12,590 nucleotides of DNA from JAWPMV01 sp038527215 (GCA_038527215.1 JBCBGC010000180.1:1-12590), one strand, 5' to 3'; positions 1 to 7,284 are shown, numbered from the stretch's first letter. Numbers and translations are program-made. Notes: generated from the sequence alone by a model not told the origin.

Positions 1-1
1 G

Positions 2-307
2 AGCCCTTATGAGCATCCTTATGCTGCTTTCCAGTTTGTGCAGCCAGACCAAAGGCGATCTGTTTTGTTTGGCTACCTGGTAGAGCCGCGCTGGCGGTTG
101 AATTATTCACATGAGCCCTTGCGCTTCCAGGGATTAGATCCGCAGAAAACCTACCGGATTCGGGAACTGAATTTGTTTCCAGGGACCACTTCCCCAGTCG
201 ATTTTGATCAGGTCTACAGTGGGCAATTTTTGATGGAGGTGGGTTTTAATCCAGATGTGTCGGCCAGCCGCAGCAGTGTGGTGCTGGAGATTCTGGCTAC
301 TGAATAA
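2..307 (+). CDS. GH36 alpha-galactosidase, C-terminal fragment (5' end outside window)
   Basis: The open frame enters from the left edge (first full codon at base 2) and ends with TAA at 305-307, giving the last 101 residues. The segment begins SPYEHPYAAFQFV and continues with VLFGYLVEPRW, then RFQGLDPQKTYRIRELNL, then the motif YSGQFLMEVGF. This succession (an S-P-Y-E-H-P-Y-A-A stretch, an L-F-x-Y-L strand, an L-x-G-L-D-P-x-x-x-Y-x-I-x-E-x-N segment and an S-G-x-x-L-M-x-x-G end) is what I know from the C-terminal beta-sandwich of family GH36 alpha-galactosidases, which hydrolyse terminal alpha-1,6-galactosides such as melibiose and raffinose. The catalytic TIM barrel with its two aspartates lies outside the window, so activity cannot be judged. 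A GTG at 38 is an internal valine and not the start. The gene is convergent with the lipoprotein gene and ends 3 bp from it. The family call is fairly secure; the exact substrate is not. Confidence 0.85.
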   Translation, partial: SPYEHPYAAFQFVQPDQRRSVLFGYLVEPRWRLNYSHEPLRFQGLDPQKTYRIRELNLFPGTTSPVDFDQVYSGQFLMEVGFNPDVSASRSSVVLEILATE

Positions 308-310
308 GGT

Positions 311-814
311 TTACTCACATTCCCCACAGCGCAAGGGGAGGTTGGCAAAGAGTCCAATGAGCGGATTGAAGGTGGTATTCACGGCCATGGTGCCGGACAG
401 ATACATGACATCTTGCCCATCTACCCGGCCTCTTTCAAAATCCGTAACGAGGATTTCTCCTGACAAGCCAATGACTTCTTCTACGCCTCTAAGGTAGGTA
501 AAGGTCGCCTTGGCCAGACTACCGGGTTCGAGTTTGAAGGGGAGGGCATCCCGAAAGGGAAAGGCGTTTTCGTCCTGGTCATCCAGGGTAATGGTCAAGG
601 TAGTATCGCCTTGTTCGTTGGTGGCCGAAAAGCTAGCCTTAACGAGCTTGCTGGTTTCGTAATCCGTATTGATCTCCCCGCTAAAATCTGAAAAAGCCAC
701 CTCTGGTTCACCTGTGATTTGGACCCGCATAGAAGGTGGATCAGTGGGGGCAGGGGATTCTGGTTGGCAGGCAACAAACAAGCAAGTCAGAAGGAACAAT
801 ACGGATGTACGCAT
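311..814 (-). CDS. small predicted lipoprotein of unknown function
   Basis: This 167-residue protein starts with a signal peptide: Arg2, a hydrophobic stretch VLFLLTCLFVA, then Cys16. The L-F-V-A-C sequence is an acceptable though not ideal lipobox, with Phe at -3. After Cys comes a short Pro/Ser-rich tether (QPESPAPTDPP), then about 140 residues rich in alternating hydrophobic and polar residues, suggesting an all-beta domain. The segments LSGEILVTDF and YLSGTMAVNTTF resemble the G-x-I-x-I-x-x-F ... S-G-T-F strands of small Bacteroidota lipoproteins, including DUF6252-like ones; this is from memory and weak. It ends RCGECE, so a C-x-x-C pair sits two residues from the C-terminus. The ATG at 812-814 puts the signal peptide at the N-terminus and no better start is seen. 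There is no Shine-Dalgarno sequence. It lies 54 bp downstream of P1 on the same strand and may be the last gene of that transcript. Function unknown; it may be anchored in the outer membrane or inner leaflet. Confidence 0.75.
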   Translation of the reverse strand: MRTSVLFLLTCLFVACQPESPAPTDPPSMRVQITGEPEVAFSDFSGEINTDYETSKLVKASFSATNEQGDTTLTITLDDQDENAFPFRDALPFKLEPGSLAKATFTYLRGVEEVIGLSGEILVTDFERGRVDGQDVMYLSGTMAVNTTFNPLIGLFANLPLRCGECE

Positions 815-868
815 AGGCTAGGCTTTTTCTCTAAAACGAGGGAAGGGCCAAAAGGTCATCACCTTGGA

Positions 869-3800
869 TTATTTTTCCAATTGGCGACGGATTTTTTCCG
901 CTTCCCTGCGGACTGCCTTGGGGAGCTTGCCGTCCGCTTGCATGGCAGACAGTTCTGTTAGGAAGTCTTCTGAGAAAAGGGGCGCATCTGGTTTTTCCGC
1001 CGAGCGGTCCAGATAGCGGCGGTACATTTGTTTGGCTTCCCGGATTTTTTCCTGATAAAGTAAGGCCAGGATGAGGTTAAGATGCGCATCCGAGCCGGGA
1101 AGTTTCAAACTCATGGCTTCCCGACTATCTAGTTCACTTTGCTGGTAGTGGCCGAGGCTTAAGCCCCACCAGGCTTTTTGGTTCAGGGCTTCCCCCAATC
1201 TGAGTTGGAAGGCTGGGTGCACCTGAGCCATCTGTCGTAAGCTGTCACACAAGACTGCCTGAAGCTGATATTTACCTGAGAGGGCTTCGGTGGCTTGTAT
1301 TTCGGCTTCCAGTTCGGAGATAGCAGGATGTTCCAGCTGTTGGAGGCTAAGTTCTAGATGATCTATGTAGGCCGTCAGGGGCTGGAAGTTGGGTCTTTTT
1401 TCTAGTAATAAATTAGCCAGCTCGAGGGCTTCCTGGTATTGAGCTTTGGCCGCCTCAACATCCGACTGGTAGGTCCCATAAAATGCCCCAAAATTGCCAT
1501 GCGAAAGAATCTGGGCAATGGTAAATCGGGTATTCTGAGGATAAGTTTCCCGAAAGGCTAAAAATACCTGAATTTGGTTTTGGTATGCCTTGCGGGCCTG
1601 ATCAAATTGACCAGTCAAGGCATAGGCCTCGGCCAGTTTGCCGATGGATTGCGCATAGGGGTAAGCAATGCCCACATTATCCGGAAATTCAGCAGAGAGT
1701 TGCTGACAGACCGCGAAATTCAACTGATAATATTTTAAGGCACTATCACCCTGTTGGTCCGTTTTGTAAAAATCTCCCAGTTTGACGTAAGCGCCTCGTA
1801 AAGCCTGTTGATAAGCCACTTGATCCGGGAAATCCCGGCTGAGTTCGAAGGCTAAACTCTGATAAGCTGTTAAATGGAACTGGGCGCTGTCAGCCTCCTG
1901 TAAGCGGGTGTAAATGATCCCCAGAAGTTGATGAGAGTTAGCGTGGGTCAATTTCAGGTCTGGCTCAGAGGGGTAGGATTGGTACAACTGTTGGCTGATC
2001 TGAGCCCTTTTTTGATACCACCCCAGGGCATCGGTCATTGCGCCCACATCCGCATAAAGCCTCCCGATTTTTCCATAGGCAATCGCCAATCCATTCTGAT
2101 AATCCACTATTTCCGGTGCCCGGTCTCGTAGTTCTTCCTTGAGGCGAGCGAAACGCAGATAATAATGGAGGGCAGAATCAAGCTGCGCTTGTTCATAAAA
2201 CACATCTCCAATGAACTGAAGCGTAATCGCGAGCCCATCCTGGTAAGCTACCTGATCCGGAAACTGTTGGTAGAGCGGTTCTTTGAGGTGCAAGGATTGT
2301 TGGAAGTACTGTTGGGCGGAATCTAGTTTTCCCAGATTCTTAAAGGTAAATCCTACTTTCTGATAAGAAATAGCCAGATTCAACCTGGTTTCAACCTGAT
2401 CGGGATGCTGATCATTCAGGAGCTGATAAAGGGTCAGGTCCTGTTGATAGTAGGACAAAGCGGTGTCCAGTTGACCGGTTACCTCATAGAGCGACCCCAA
2501 TCGTTCATAGGCATTGCCCAGGCCCTTGGAGAATTTCAAGTTAGCCGGGAAAGTCTGATATAACTCCTCATGCAGAACCACGGATGCGCTTAATACCTCC
2601 CGTGCCGAATCAATCAACCCAAGGTCTCGATAGGTTCTGCCCAGGTCCTGCTGACTCAAGGCAAGGTTGGCGGCATAGTCAATCTGATGGGGGTAGGTTT
2701 GGCGTAGGTTACGGGAAATATGGAAGTCTTTACGAAAAAAATGCAAGGCGGAGTCGAGCTCTCCCCGCAAGGTAGAAAGTCGCCCCAAATGGCTAAAGGA
2801 AATGGCCAGGGCTTCCAGAAAGAAGGGGTCTTTGGGATGGTTCTGATGAATCTCCTCCGATACCTGATGAGCCAGGCGATAATAATAGTGTGCGGAATCA
2901 ATGGCTCCAATTTCATCAAAATAGGCCGCCTGATGTTCATAGGCTTTGGCGAGAACGTTCTGGTAATGGGCATATTGAGCTCTTTGCTGGTAGCCTTTTT
3001 GCGCGATAGAGAGGGCCTTTTTTCGGTATTGATTGGCGGCCTCCGGGTTTCCCCTTTCCCAGTGGATATCACTGAGATCTTGATAGGTAATGCTCTGTAA
3101 ATAGGTATGAAAGGGTTTGAGATCGGTAGCAGGAAGGGAATCCAACATGCGCAGGCTCAGCAGATATTGCGCTAAAGCATCAGCTAACTGCCCGGTTTTT
3201 TTGCTTAGCAGGCCCAGGTTGCCATAGGCACTCGCCTTCTCCGTCCGATCCGCTTCCGGATGTTGAGTGATCAGCTTATACAGCCGTTGGGCTTTGGCAT
3301 AGCGGTGCTGCTCAAAATAGAATAAGGCAGCCGTTTGGATAATGGTCAAGTCTGTGCTGTCTAACAGGACCAGGGCATCATATTGCGCCTCGGCTTTTTC
3401 GATCTCGAAGTTCACGCTGTACAGATCTGCCAGCAGCTTAATGGCCGCTAGTTGCTGCTCCTTTTCGGCTTGCAAAGCCATTTTGTCCGCCGCTAATTCC
3501 GCTTCCCTATCGGCAATCCTTCGCTTTTCTCGCAGAAGTTGTTGGGTCCGCTCTTCCAGCTTAGCAGATTCCAATATTTGGATGGCCTGCTTGATTTCTC
3601 CCTGCTGAAAAAAGGAAAGCGCTTCTTGAAATAGCGGTTCCACGTCATCAAAATTTACCCGGGCAAAGCGGTCAGACAAGTCTGCCAGCCGGGCTTGCTG
3701 TAAGCGATAAGCTTCTTCCAGGCTGCCGATTTGTTGGAGAAAAGCTTCCTGTTGGAGTTTGGCCGTTTGGAGTTGCCGCTTGAGGGCTTCCCGTTCAGCC

Positions 3801-4198
3801 GCAAATTTGGCGTGCAAGGCCCGATCAGAGATTTGATAGTATTGCTTGCGGGCCGCGGCGATGGTTCCCACGGGAGCCAGGATGATGTCTTCCCCCAACT
3901 GCTTACCACTGGAGATTTTGGTGATTTCCAGGGCCTTTTGGTTGACTACCTCGTAGCCGTCTTTGAAGATTTCGGACAAAAAGGCGACATCGCCGGGGTT
4001 TTTGCCCTGGAAGGCCAGGCGGAATTTTCCCTGGTCATCCGAAGTGGTGTTGACCGCATCTTCAAACTTGATAAAGACATTAGGGACCGGCTTTTTGCCG
4101 GAGTTGAGCTCGCGGGTCATACCAGATTGGTAAACAACCTGAGCCGTAAGGGAGGTCCATCCCCACCAAAACAGGAGCAAGGAGATAGCACGCAACAT
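869..4198 (-). CDS. exported long TPR-repeat protein, paralog P1 (1109 aa)
   Basis: Residues 1-19 form a short signal peptide (one Arg, a hydrophobic core, likely cleavage in L-T-A|Q). Residues about 22-78 are a small beta-type domain whose S-G-K-K-P-V-P-N-V-F ... T-T-S-D-D-x-G-K-F-R-L pattern matches carboxypeptidase-regulatory-like domains. Residues about 115-182 are a Gln/Leu/Ala-rich coiled coil ending FARVNFDDV, followed by a TPR-like hairpin (185-210) and a charged helix (211-255). TPR anchor motifs (x-D-S-A or variants) fall at residues 266 and 300, then 338, 385, and every 48 residues from 385 through 865, with a last one at 914. The C-terminal module (about 1005-1109) ends RREAEKIRRQLEK. 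There is no membrane segment, no T9SS sorting domain and no enzymatic motif, so a periplasmic binding scaffold is inferred. The start at 4198 is supported by the signal peptide and by its match to P2. P1 is the most divergent copy in its charged helix and C-terminus. Confidence 0.9.
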   Translation of the reverse strand: MLRAISLLLFWWGWTSLTAQVVYQSGMTRELNSGKKPVPNVFIKFEDAVNTTSDDQGKFRLAFQGKNPGDVAFLSEIFKDGYEVVNQKALEITKISSGKQLGEDIILAPVGTIAAARKQYYQISDRALHAKFAAEREALKRQLQTAKLQQEAFLQQIGSLEEAYRLQQARLADLSDRFARVNFDDVEPLFQEALSFFQQGEIKQAIQILESAKLEERTQQLLREKRRIADREAELAADKMALQAEKEQQLAAIKLLADLYSVNFEIEKAEAQYDALVLLDSTDLTIIQTAALFYFEQHRYAKAQRLYKLITQHPEADRTEKASAYGNLGLLSKKTGQLADALAQYLLSLRMLDSLPATDLKPFHTYLQSITYQDLSDIHWERGNPEAANQYRKKALSIAQKGYQQRAQYAHYQNVLAKAYEHQAAYFDEIGAIDSAHYYYRLAHQVSEEIHQNHPKDPFFLEALAISFSHLGRLSTLRGELDSALHFFRKDFHISRNLRQTYPHQIDYAANLALSQQDLGRTYRDLGLIDSAREVLSASVVLHEELYQTFPANLKFSKGLGNAYERLGSLYEVTGQLDTALSYYQQDLTLYQLLNDQHPDQVETRLNLAISYQKVGFTFKNLGKLDSAQQYFQQSLHLKEPLYQQFPDQVAYQDGLAITLQFIGDVFYEQAQLDSALHYYLRFARLKEELRDRAPEIVDYQNGLAIAYGKIGRLYADVGAMTDALGWYQKRAQISQQLYQSYPSEPDLKLTHANSHQLLGIIYTRLQEADSAQFHLTAYQSLAFELSRDFPDQVAYQQALRGAYVKLGDFYKTDQQGDSALKYYQLNFAVCQQLSAEFPDNVGIAYPYAQSIGKLAEAYALTGQFDQARKAYQNQIQVFLAFRETYPQNTRFTIAQILSHGNFGAFYGTYQSDVEAAKAQYQEALELANLLLEKRPNFQPLTAYIDHLELSLQQLEHPAISELEAEIQATEALSGKYQLQAVLCDSLRQMAQVHPAFQLRLGEALNQKAWWGLSLGHYQQSELDSREAMSLKLPGSDAHLNLILALLYQEKIREAKQMYRRYLDRSAEKPDAPLFSEDFLTELSAMQADGKLPKAVRREAEKIRRQLEK
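1316..3187 (-). repeat. 48-residue TPR array of P1 (13 units)
   Basis: Anchor tetrapeptides fall at residues 338, 385, 433, 481, 529, 577, 625, 673, 721, 769, 817, 865 and 914. From 385 to 865 every step is exactly 48 residues (144 bp) except none missing; the flanking steps are 47 and 49. Within a unit the recurring positions are L/I-D-S-A at 1-4, aromatic at 7-8, Pro at about 23, aromatic at 28, L-A at 32-33, L-G at 39-40, aromatic at 43 and Gly at 47. This is a TPR helix pair lengthened by 14 residues over the usual 34. Confidence 0.9.
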
Positions 4199-4216
4199 GG
4201 ACGGAATTTAAGAGTA
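4199..4216 (-). other. P1 leader segment homologous to the P2 leader (7215-7232)
   Basis: Counting upstream from each ATG, the P1 leader (minus strand ...CTTAAATTCCGTCC) and the P2 leader (...CTAAAATTCCGTCT) match at about 15 of 18 positions without gaps. This similarity continues into the first 20 coding bases, which are identical (4179-4198 and 7195-7214). P3 does not share it. The homology shows that P1 and P2 were duplicated or converted together with their immediate upstream DNA. Confidence 0.7.
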
Positions 4217-4219
4217 AGG

Positions 4220-4242
4220 GAAAGATACTGAATATATCTTTC
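4220..4242. repeat. perfect 8-bp inverted repeat 22 bp upstream of P1
   Basis: GAAAGATA (4220-4227) and TATCTTTC (4235-4242) are perfect inverted complements separated by 7 nt. The element ends 21 bp before the P1 ATG. It is AT-rich and could be an operator or a leader hairpin. The left arm read on the minus strand (TATCTTTC) also resembles a TAnnTTTG -7 box with one mismatch. The arms are certain; the role is inference. Confidence 0.5.
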
Positions 4243-4288
4243 TGAGGGAAGAATGGATTTCCTGAGGCTGGATGCGCCATGAAGGATG

Positions 4289-4311
4289 CTGTTGGGTACC
4301 ATGGACAACAG
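4289..4311. repeat. 6-bp inverted repeat just after P2
   Basis: CTGTTG (4289-4294) and CAACAG (4306-4311) are perfect inverted complements with an 11-nt loop containing GGTACC. It starts 11 bp downstream of the P2 stop. On the minus-strand transcript it is followed by CATCCTTCATGG and not a U-tract, so it is not a good intrinsic terminator. It might stabilise an mRNA 3' end or be chance. Confidence 0.3.
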
Positions 4312-4322
4312 ACTCCCCAGGA

Positions 4323-7214
4323 TCAGGGACGCAGCAGCCTCCTGATTTTCCTTACGTCTTTCCGAAGGCTAGCAGGGATCACCCCGGCTTTTTCGAAAAC
4401 CTCAAGATCTTCCAAGAAGGCGTCCCGATAGGTTTCGTACCCCGGCTCGCCAAAGGCTTGGGCCTGGTATTGTTCATATAAGGCGCGTGCTTCTGCGAAT
4501 TTTCCCTGAAACAAAAGACTAGGGGCAAGGTTCGAAATCAGATATTTGTGATCTGGGAATAATTTCAGGCCTGCCCGGAGATCTTCTTCATTCTCCGCGA
4601 ATTTGCTGATAAAAAATCCGAACCAGGCTTTTTCAAGCTGCACCGTCACGAATTCTTGTCGAAAGCTCGGACCCTCTGCTAAGCGTTCTGCTATTTTATC
4701 TGACAGGGTGTCCAGCAATTGGTACCGTTGCAGGGTATCGGTGGTGAGTTCAAGCTCGCCCTTGATGTGTGCGACCGCTACTTCCCATAGATTTACGCTT
4801 ACAATTCGCGATGAAGTCCGGTATGCTTGCACGTTAGGGGCAGCGATGAGCAGCTCGGACCAGAGGGTCTGCGCCTGTTTCAGGTGAGTCTTCGCAGTAG
4901 TCAAATCCCCCAGATATCTGGCATGGAACAGCGCCAGCTGTTGATGAGATAAAGCCAGATCGTTTTTGTACTTGGTATGGGCAGGCAGTGCCTGGGAGAC
5001 CTCCTGGGAGACTTGGTGAAATTGCTCGAGGTGCGTTTTGGCTTGCGGAAATGCTTTCCGTTGTTCATATATCCAGGCCAGAAACTGATGCGAAATGGCT
5101 AAACTGTTTTTGGCATCGGGCTTGAGCGGATTGGCTTCACTGAGCGCTTTCGCGAATTGGTACCTGCGTTGAAAATACGCAAGGGCTGAATCTGGATTCC
5201 CCATCCTTTGGTAGGCAAATCCCAGATTCTGATAGGCCACCATTAACCCATTTTTCAGGTCTTGATTTTGAGGGGTAGCCTGATAAAGGCTATGAGACAA
5301 AAGGATTCTTTTTTGATGAAAATGCAGGGCAGAGTCAGCCTGTCCCAGGGCCTGATAGACCCGCCCGAGATTGGTATAGGCAATGGCCAGCTCATTTTTG
5401 GAGGCCATGTTTTCCGGGTCTTTTTGGTACAGTTCTTCCATCAGACGGGCATGCTGCTGATAGGCAGTATGCGCCGCTTGGGTATCGCCTTTCGCCAGCC
5501 TATAATCTCCTTGTTTTCTATGACCAAGCGCCAGGTGGTGTTGGAAGGTCAGGTTAGTGGGAAAATCCTCAACCAGTTGGCGGGCCCCCTCCATGCTCCG
5601 GTTCAGGTAGTGAAAAGCTGAATCTAAGTTGGCCATCTGACTAAAAGTATGGGCAAGAGATTGGTCGGAAATCACCAGGTTTCTTTTGTATTCAATCTGA
5701 AACGGATAAGCGCGATGGAGCCCCAGAAACATCCGGTGACTTTTTTGTTGAAAAATGAAGGCAGAATCAAGCTGCCCCAGGCTGGAAAAAGCCTCTGCAA
5801 GCCGGGCATAGCTGATGGCAAGGTTAAGGCTGTAGGGTGGATGTAGCGGGAAGGAAAGGCGCAGTTCCTGCAAGAGTAGGTTGTTTTCACGCAAATAGGG
5901 GAAAATGGAGTCCAGGGGCTGGCTGGGACGATAGACTTCGGCCAGGTATTGATAAGCTAAGGCCAGGGTATTTTTTCTTTCCGGGTTCTCCGGGTCCGCT
6001 TGAATTTGTTGAAGGGATAAGGTATAGTAAAGCGAGAAATTGATTTCGGCTTGTTCAAGCTGGTTCAGCGCCATGTGAGTCAAGCCTAGCTGTACGTAGG
6101 TATTGGCTAGTCCCCGTTCATATGCACCTTGCGTGGATTGCTCATCTAACAGCCTTCCGTATAGTTGACGGGCCTTGGAAAATGATTCCAGCGCGATGGA
6201 AAGCCGCTGGGTTTGACGGGCAATTTTGCCCAGTTTTATCCAGATATCTGCTTTTTGCCGAAGCCCTGCTGCTGGATGATCCAGCATTTTTCGGTAGATG
6301 TCCTGGGCTTTTTGGTAGCGATGTTGAGTGAGGAAAAAGGAAGCAGCGGTACCTAAGATTTCCAAATCAGTGCTATCGAGGAGCAGCAATTGGTCATAGA
6401 TGGCCGTTGCTGAGGAGAATTCGAAGTCCAGCAGGTGGGTTTGGGCCTGCAGCAGCAGCGCCTGCATATCCTCCTTGATACCTGCTTCATTCGCTGCTTC
6501 ATCCTCATCTGCCCGGGTACGCACTTGTCTGATCCGTTCCCGCTCTTGAAGCCGCCCTTTGGTTCGGCTCAGTAGGTTGGCATTGATGAGGAGCAGTTTG
6601 CAGGAATCAATCTTGCCTTGCTGAAAAAGGGTGAGCGCTTCTTTGTACAAAACACTGACATCATCAAAATTAGTCCTGGCGAATTGGTCGGCCAGGGTTT
6701 TGATATGCTGTTGTTGATGTTCCACTTGCTGCTTCAGCTGGTTGATCTGCGTAAAAAAGGCTTCCTGTTGAATAGCAGACTGTTTTAGTTGGGTCTTTAG
6801 GGCCTCTTTTTCTCGGCGGTAACCCGCTTCAAGGGCTTGCAGAGATACCTGGAAGTACTGGGCGCGCATGGCGTCTACCTGTCCCACCCTGGCCAGAATA
6901 ATGTCCGCGCTGAGTTTTCCGCTGCGGGTAGCCTGGGTAATCTCTAGCTCCTGCTGGTTGACAATCTCATAGCCTGCCTTAGTGATTTTTTCTAGAAAAA
7001 TGGCATCTCCCGCCTGCTTCCCCTGAAAGGCCAGCCGAAACTGCCCCCCATCATCTGAGGTGGTATTGACCGCATCTTCAAACTTGATAAAGACATTGGG
7101 GACCGGTTTTTTGCCGGAGTTGAGCTCGCGGGTGAGACCGGCTTGGTAGAGGGTCTGGGCCGTAAGGTAGGTACACCCCCAACAGAAAAGGAATAAGGAG
7201 ATAGCACGCAACAT
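4323..7214 (-). CDS. exported long TPR-repeat protein, paralog P2 (963 aa)
   Basis: Same architecture as P1 with fewer repeats. The signal peptide MLRAISLFLF... is nearly that of P1 and probably ends in L-T-A|Q at residue 19. Cys11 and Cys14 lie in the hydrophobic core but do not make a lipobox. The beta-type domain spans about 22-75, and the coiled coil about 115-182 ends FARTNFDDV. A charged helix (DEDEAANEAGIKED, about 236-249) matches P3 and not P1. TPR anchors lie at residues 266, 300 and 338, then exactly every 48 residues through 722, with a last one at 771, giving ten long units against 13 in P1. The C-terminal module (about 855-963) contains EKAWFGFFISKF, then FLEDLEVFEKAGVIP, and ends RKDVRKIRRLLRP. 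It lies 124 bp upstream of P1 and 70 bp downstream of P3. An exported protein-interaction scaffold is inferred; no catalytic domain is visible and the partner is unknown. Confidence 0.9.
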   Translation of the reverse strand: MLRAISLFLFCWGCTYLTAQTLYQAGLTRELNSGKKPVPNVFIKFEDAVNTTSDDGGQFRLAFQGKQAGDAIFLEKITKAGYEIVNQQELEITQATRSGKLSADIILARVGQVDAMRAQYFQVSLQALEAGYRREKEALKTQLKQSAIQQEAFFTQINQLKQQVEHQQQHIKTLADQFARTNFDDVSVLYKEALTLFQQGKIDSCKLLLINANLLSRTKGRLQERERIRQVRTRADEDEAANEAGIKEDMQALLLQAQTHLLDFEFSSATAIYDQLLLLDSTDLEILGTAASFFLTQHRYQKAQDIYRKMLDHPAAGLRQKADIWIKLGKIARQTQRLSIALESFSKARQLYGRLLDEQSTQGAYERGLANTYVQLGLTHMALNQLEQAEINFSLYYTLSLQQIQADPENPERKNTLALAYQYLAEVYRPSQPLDSIFPYLRENNLLLQELRLSFPLHPPYSLNLAISYARLAEAFSSLGQLDSAFIFQQKSHRMFLGLHRAYPFQIEYKRNLVISDQSLAHTFSQMANLDSAFHYLNRSMEGARQLVEDFPTNLTFQHHLALGHRKQGDYRLAKGDTQAAHTAYQQHARLMEELYQKDPENMASKNELAIAYTNLGRVYQALGQADSALHFHQKRILLSHSLYQATPQNQDLKNGLMVAYQNLGFAYQRMGNPDSALAYFQRRYQFAKALSEANPLKPDAKNSLAISHQFLAWIYEQRKAFPQAKTHLEQFHQVSQEVSQALPAHTKYKNDLALSHQQLALFHARYLGDLTTAKTHLKQAQTLWSELLIAAPNVQAYRTSSRIVSVNLWEVAVAHIKGELELTTDTLQRYQLLDTLSDKIAERLAEGPSFRQEFVTVQLEKAWFGFFISKFAENEEDLRAGLKLFPDHKYLISNLAPSLLFQGKFAEARALYEQYQAQAFGEPGYETYRDAFLEDLEVFEKAGVIPASLRKDVRKIRRLLRP
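4758..6203 (-). repeat. 48-residue TPR array of P2 (10 units)
   Basis: Anchors lie at residues 338, 386, 434, 482, 530, 578, 626, 674, 722 and 771. All steps are 48 residues except the last, which is 49. The anchors include the plain forms Q-L-D-S-A-F, N-L-D-S-A-F, Q-A-D-S-A-L and N-P-D-S-A-L. Register and internal conserved positions are the same as in P1, with three fewer units. Confidence 0.9.
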
Positions 7215-7230
7215 AGACGGAATTTTAGGG

Positions 7231-7261
7231 TAAAAGTAGGTTGCCGAATTTGTCTGCCTAA
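7231..7261 (-). promoter_or_regulatory. weak Bacteroidota-type promoter candidate upstream of P2
   Basis: On the minus strand the sequence reads TTAG (7258-7261), 19 bp, then TACTTTTA (7231-7238). The Bacteroidota consensus is about TTTG - N19 to 21 - TAnnTTTG. The -7-like box has one mismatch and the -33-like box is partial. It lies 17 bp upstream of the P2 ATG, which would give a leader of about 10 nt. This is a pattern match only. Confidence 0.22.
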
Positions 7262-7284
7262 CCGAAGGCTTTTTGTCCTGTTAA

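Noticed and set aside
848..867. Hairpin CCAAAAGGT/ACCTTGG downstream of P1 as terminator
   Set aside because: The stem has a two-base bulge, and on the P1 transcript no U-tract follows it. The T-rich run lies on the plus-strand side, where no gene needs it.
2160..2760. Evenly spaced short words such as GCAGAATC every 144 bp, resembling a repeat or CRISPR-like array
   Set aside because: They are the codons of the D-S-A anchor of each TPR unit, in frame in the minus-strand gene. The sequence between them is coding and there are no conserved 25-35 bp repeats with unique spacers.
3731..4231. Plus-strand open frame of 166 codons opposite the 5' part of P1
   Set aside because: It is antisense to a clearly conserved coding region, its product resembles no family I know, and similar frames opposite P2 and P3 follow from the shared N-terminal DNA. 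The plus-strand frames at 2720-3100 and 5262-5621 are rejected for the same reason.
7160..7214. Cysteines in the P2 signal peptide as a lipobox
   Set aside because: Cys11 and Cys14 lie in the hydrophobic core without an L-x-[AG]-C context, and P1 and P3 have no cysteine there. Signal peptidase I cleavage before Gln20 fits all copies better.
7256..7274. GCCT-N6-AGGC followed by TTTTT, terminator-like
   Set aside because: The stem has only 4 bp and the T-run follows in plus orientation, while all flanking genes run on the minus strand.
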